Assembly (NCBI GenBank): GCA_017383665.1
Contig: JAFNWA010000092.1
Coordinates: forward strand, 1 to 8,800
Reading direction: 5' to 3'
Length of the DNA stretch: 8,800 bases
Source: Bacteroidaceae bacterium
GTDB taxonomy: Bacteria > Bacteroidota > Bacteroidia > Bacteroidales > Bacteroidaceae
Below are positions 8,101 through 8,800 of the stretch, piece by piece; the first letter of the stretch is position 1; each line of letters starts with the position of its first letter. Under the pieces are notes generated by a model. The model searched no databases. It was not told the origin of the DNA and saw only the letters and a program-made list of their open reading frames with translations. The translations under genes were made by a program, and so were the position numbers.

Positions 8101-8694
8101 TTAGAGTTGTTTTAATGCAAGTTTTATGACCTGCTCGATTGTTGCCGAAGGCTCGCTCTTGACAATGGCTTGTACAACTTTGTTTGTTGCAGCCGATGGG
8201 AATCCCAACATAATCAATGCCGAAACCGCACCGTCAATAACATCATTGTCGGGTGTGACGACAGCTGCAGTTGTGCCCTGCACGCTGCAACCGATACCCT
8301 TGATTTTGTCCTTCAGTTCAATGATTATGCGCTGAGCAGTCTTGAGTCCAATGCCCTTGACACTCTTTATTGCAACCTCATTGCCGGTAAATATGGCTTC
8401 GCACAACTCATTCACCGTGAACGCTGACAATATTGTTCTGGCCGTATTGCCACCTATGCCCGAAACTGATATGAGCAACAGGAACAACTCGCGCTCCTCC
8501 TTTTGGCTGAAACCGAACAACTGGTGTGCATCCTCACGGATAACCTCGTAGATGTATAGTTTTACGCTCTTCTTGTCCTGTAAGGCACTGTATGTGTTCA
8601 GGGTAATGCTTGTCTCGTATCCTACGCCACAGCACTCTACAATGGCTGTTGCAGGTGTCAGTTCGGCGAGTTCCCCTTTCAAATATTCAATCAT
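8101..8694 (-). CDS. ruvA: RuvA, Holliday junction branch migration complex DNA-binding subunit
   Basis: This 197-residue cytoplasmic protein has the full RuvA architecture and normal length. Residues 1-62 form the OB-fold, starting MIEYLKGEL and ending with the conserved VIREDAHQLFGF, whose Glu54-Asp55 correspond to the acidic pin. Domain II has two helix-hairpin-helix motifs, SGIGGNTA (78-85) and KGIGLKTAQRI (113-123). After a linker around 137-150, a small C-terminal three-helix domain (about 151-197) is the part known to contact the RuvB motor. RuvA tetramers hold Holliday junctions in the planar form while RuvB drives branch migration; ruvB and ruvC are not in this window. ATG at 8694 is the family start, with an A/T-rich leader and no evident Shine-Dalgarno, as is common in Bacteroidota. 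It is the first gene of the probable three-gene unit, and its stop lies 15 bases before sprA. The adjacency of ruvA and sprA is, as I recall, also seen in other Bacteroidota such as Porphyromonas. Confidence 0.98.
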   Translation of the reverse strand: MIEYLKGELAELTPATAIVECCGVGYETSITLNTYSALQDKKSVKLYIYEVIREDAHQLFGFSQKEERELFLLLISVSGIGGNTARTILSAFTVNELCEAIFTGNEVAIKSVKGIGLKTAQRIIIELKDKIKGIGCSVQGTTAAVVTPDNDVIDGAVSALIMLGFPSAATNKVVQAIVKSEPSATIEQVIKLALKQL

Positions 8695-8762
8695 AGTCGT
8701 TGTTTATTTTATTTTAATCTTTCTCAAAACGGCAAAAAACAGTTTTTATTGCATCTCTCTGT

Positions 8763-8793
8763 CAATAATATAAAAACACCCGCGAGGGACGAA
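8763..8793 (-). promoter_or_regulatory. Candidate Bacteroidota-type promoter for ruvA-sprA-transpeptidase
   Basis: On the minus strand a TTCG element (8793-8790) is followed, after 19 bases, by TATTATTG (8770-8763). Each differs by one base from the Bacteroidota sigma-ABfr consensus TTTG / TAnnTTTG, and the spacing is right. It would start transcription roughly 60 bases upstream of the ruvA ATG, leaving an A/T-rich leader. The remaining 68 bases up to ruvA hold no other clear signal. The match is short, and the upstream gene lies outside the window, so ruvA could also be transcribed from further upstream. Confidence 0.4.
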
Positions 8794-8800
8794 CTGTTTA

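Noticed and set aside
8771..8788. Small CCC/GGG hairpin followed by five T on the minus strand, as a terminator of a gene upstream of ruvA
   Set aside because: The stem has only three pairs and cannot be extended because the next bases mismatch. It also overlaps the promoter candidate, so the evidence is too weak to call.
1..8800. A previously undescribed defence, mobile or biosynthetic system
   Set aside because: All coding capacity is explained by ruvA, sprA and a YkuD gene plus one tRNA. No array, reverse transcriptase, nuclease, toxin pair or unknown gene was seen on either strand.

Overview
The window looks like a chromosomal housekeeping stretch from a member of the phylum Bacteroidota, most likely the order Bacteroidales. 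The main reason is the giant gene in the middle. It encodes SprA, the outer-membrane translocon of the type IX secretion system (T9SS), which is known only from this phylum. Other signs fit: none of the three protein-coding starts has a strong Shine-Dalgarno sequence, and the only promoter candidate resembles the Bacteroidota TTTG / TAnnTTTG type.

Layout on the + strand: the left edge holds one complete tRNA-Arg gene with anticodon CCT (4-75), followed at once by a strong intrinsic terminator (82-116). A 60-base spacer with small G-rich repeats follows, and then a second long hairpin (178-209) that belongs to the end of the minus-strand unit. The tRNA and the protein genes therefore converge, and each side has its own hairpin.

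Layout on the - strand, in order of transcription: ruvA (8694-8101), sprA (8085-703) and a small YkuD-type L,D-transpeptidase gene (690-220). The gaps are 15 and 12 bases, so the three genes are very probably one operon. A weak promoter candidate lies 69 bases upstream of ruvA. RuvA binds Holliday junctions and is functionally unrelated to secretion. SprA is a roughly 2,460-residue outer-membrane beta-barrel through which T9SS cargo leaves the periplasm. The last gene encodes a secreted enzyme predicted to make or exchange peptidoglycan cross-links, which might relate to fitting large envelope machinery into the cell wall, but that link is inference only.

I found no mobile element, CRISPR array, phage gene or defence system, and no clear evidence of a previously undescribed system. 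The points worth a second look are details: the cell-wall enzyme in the sprA transcription unit, a lysine-rich segment and recurring helix-plus-strand units inside SprA, a close cysteine pair in SprA, and the hairpin past the operon end that lacks a T-tract. There is no gene-free stretch longer than 300 bases.
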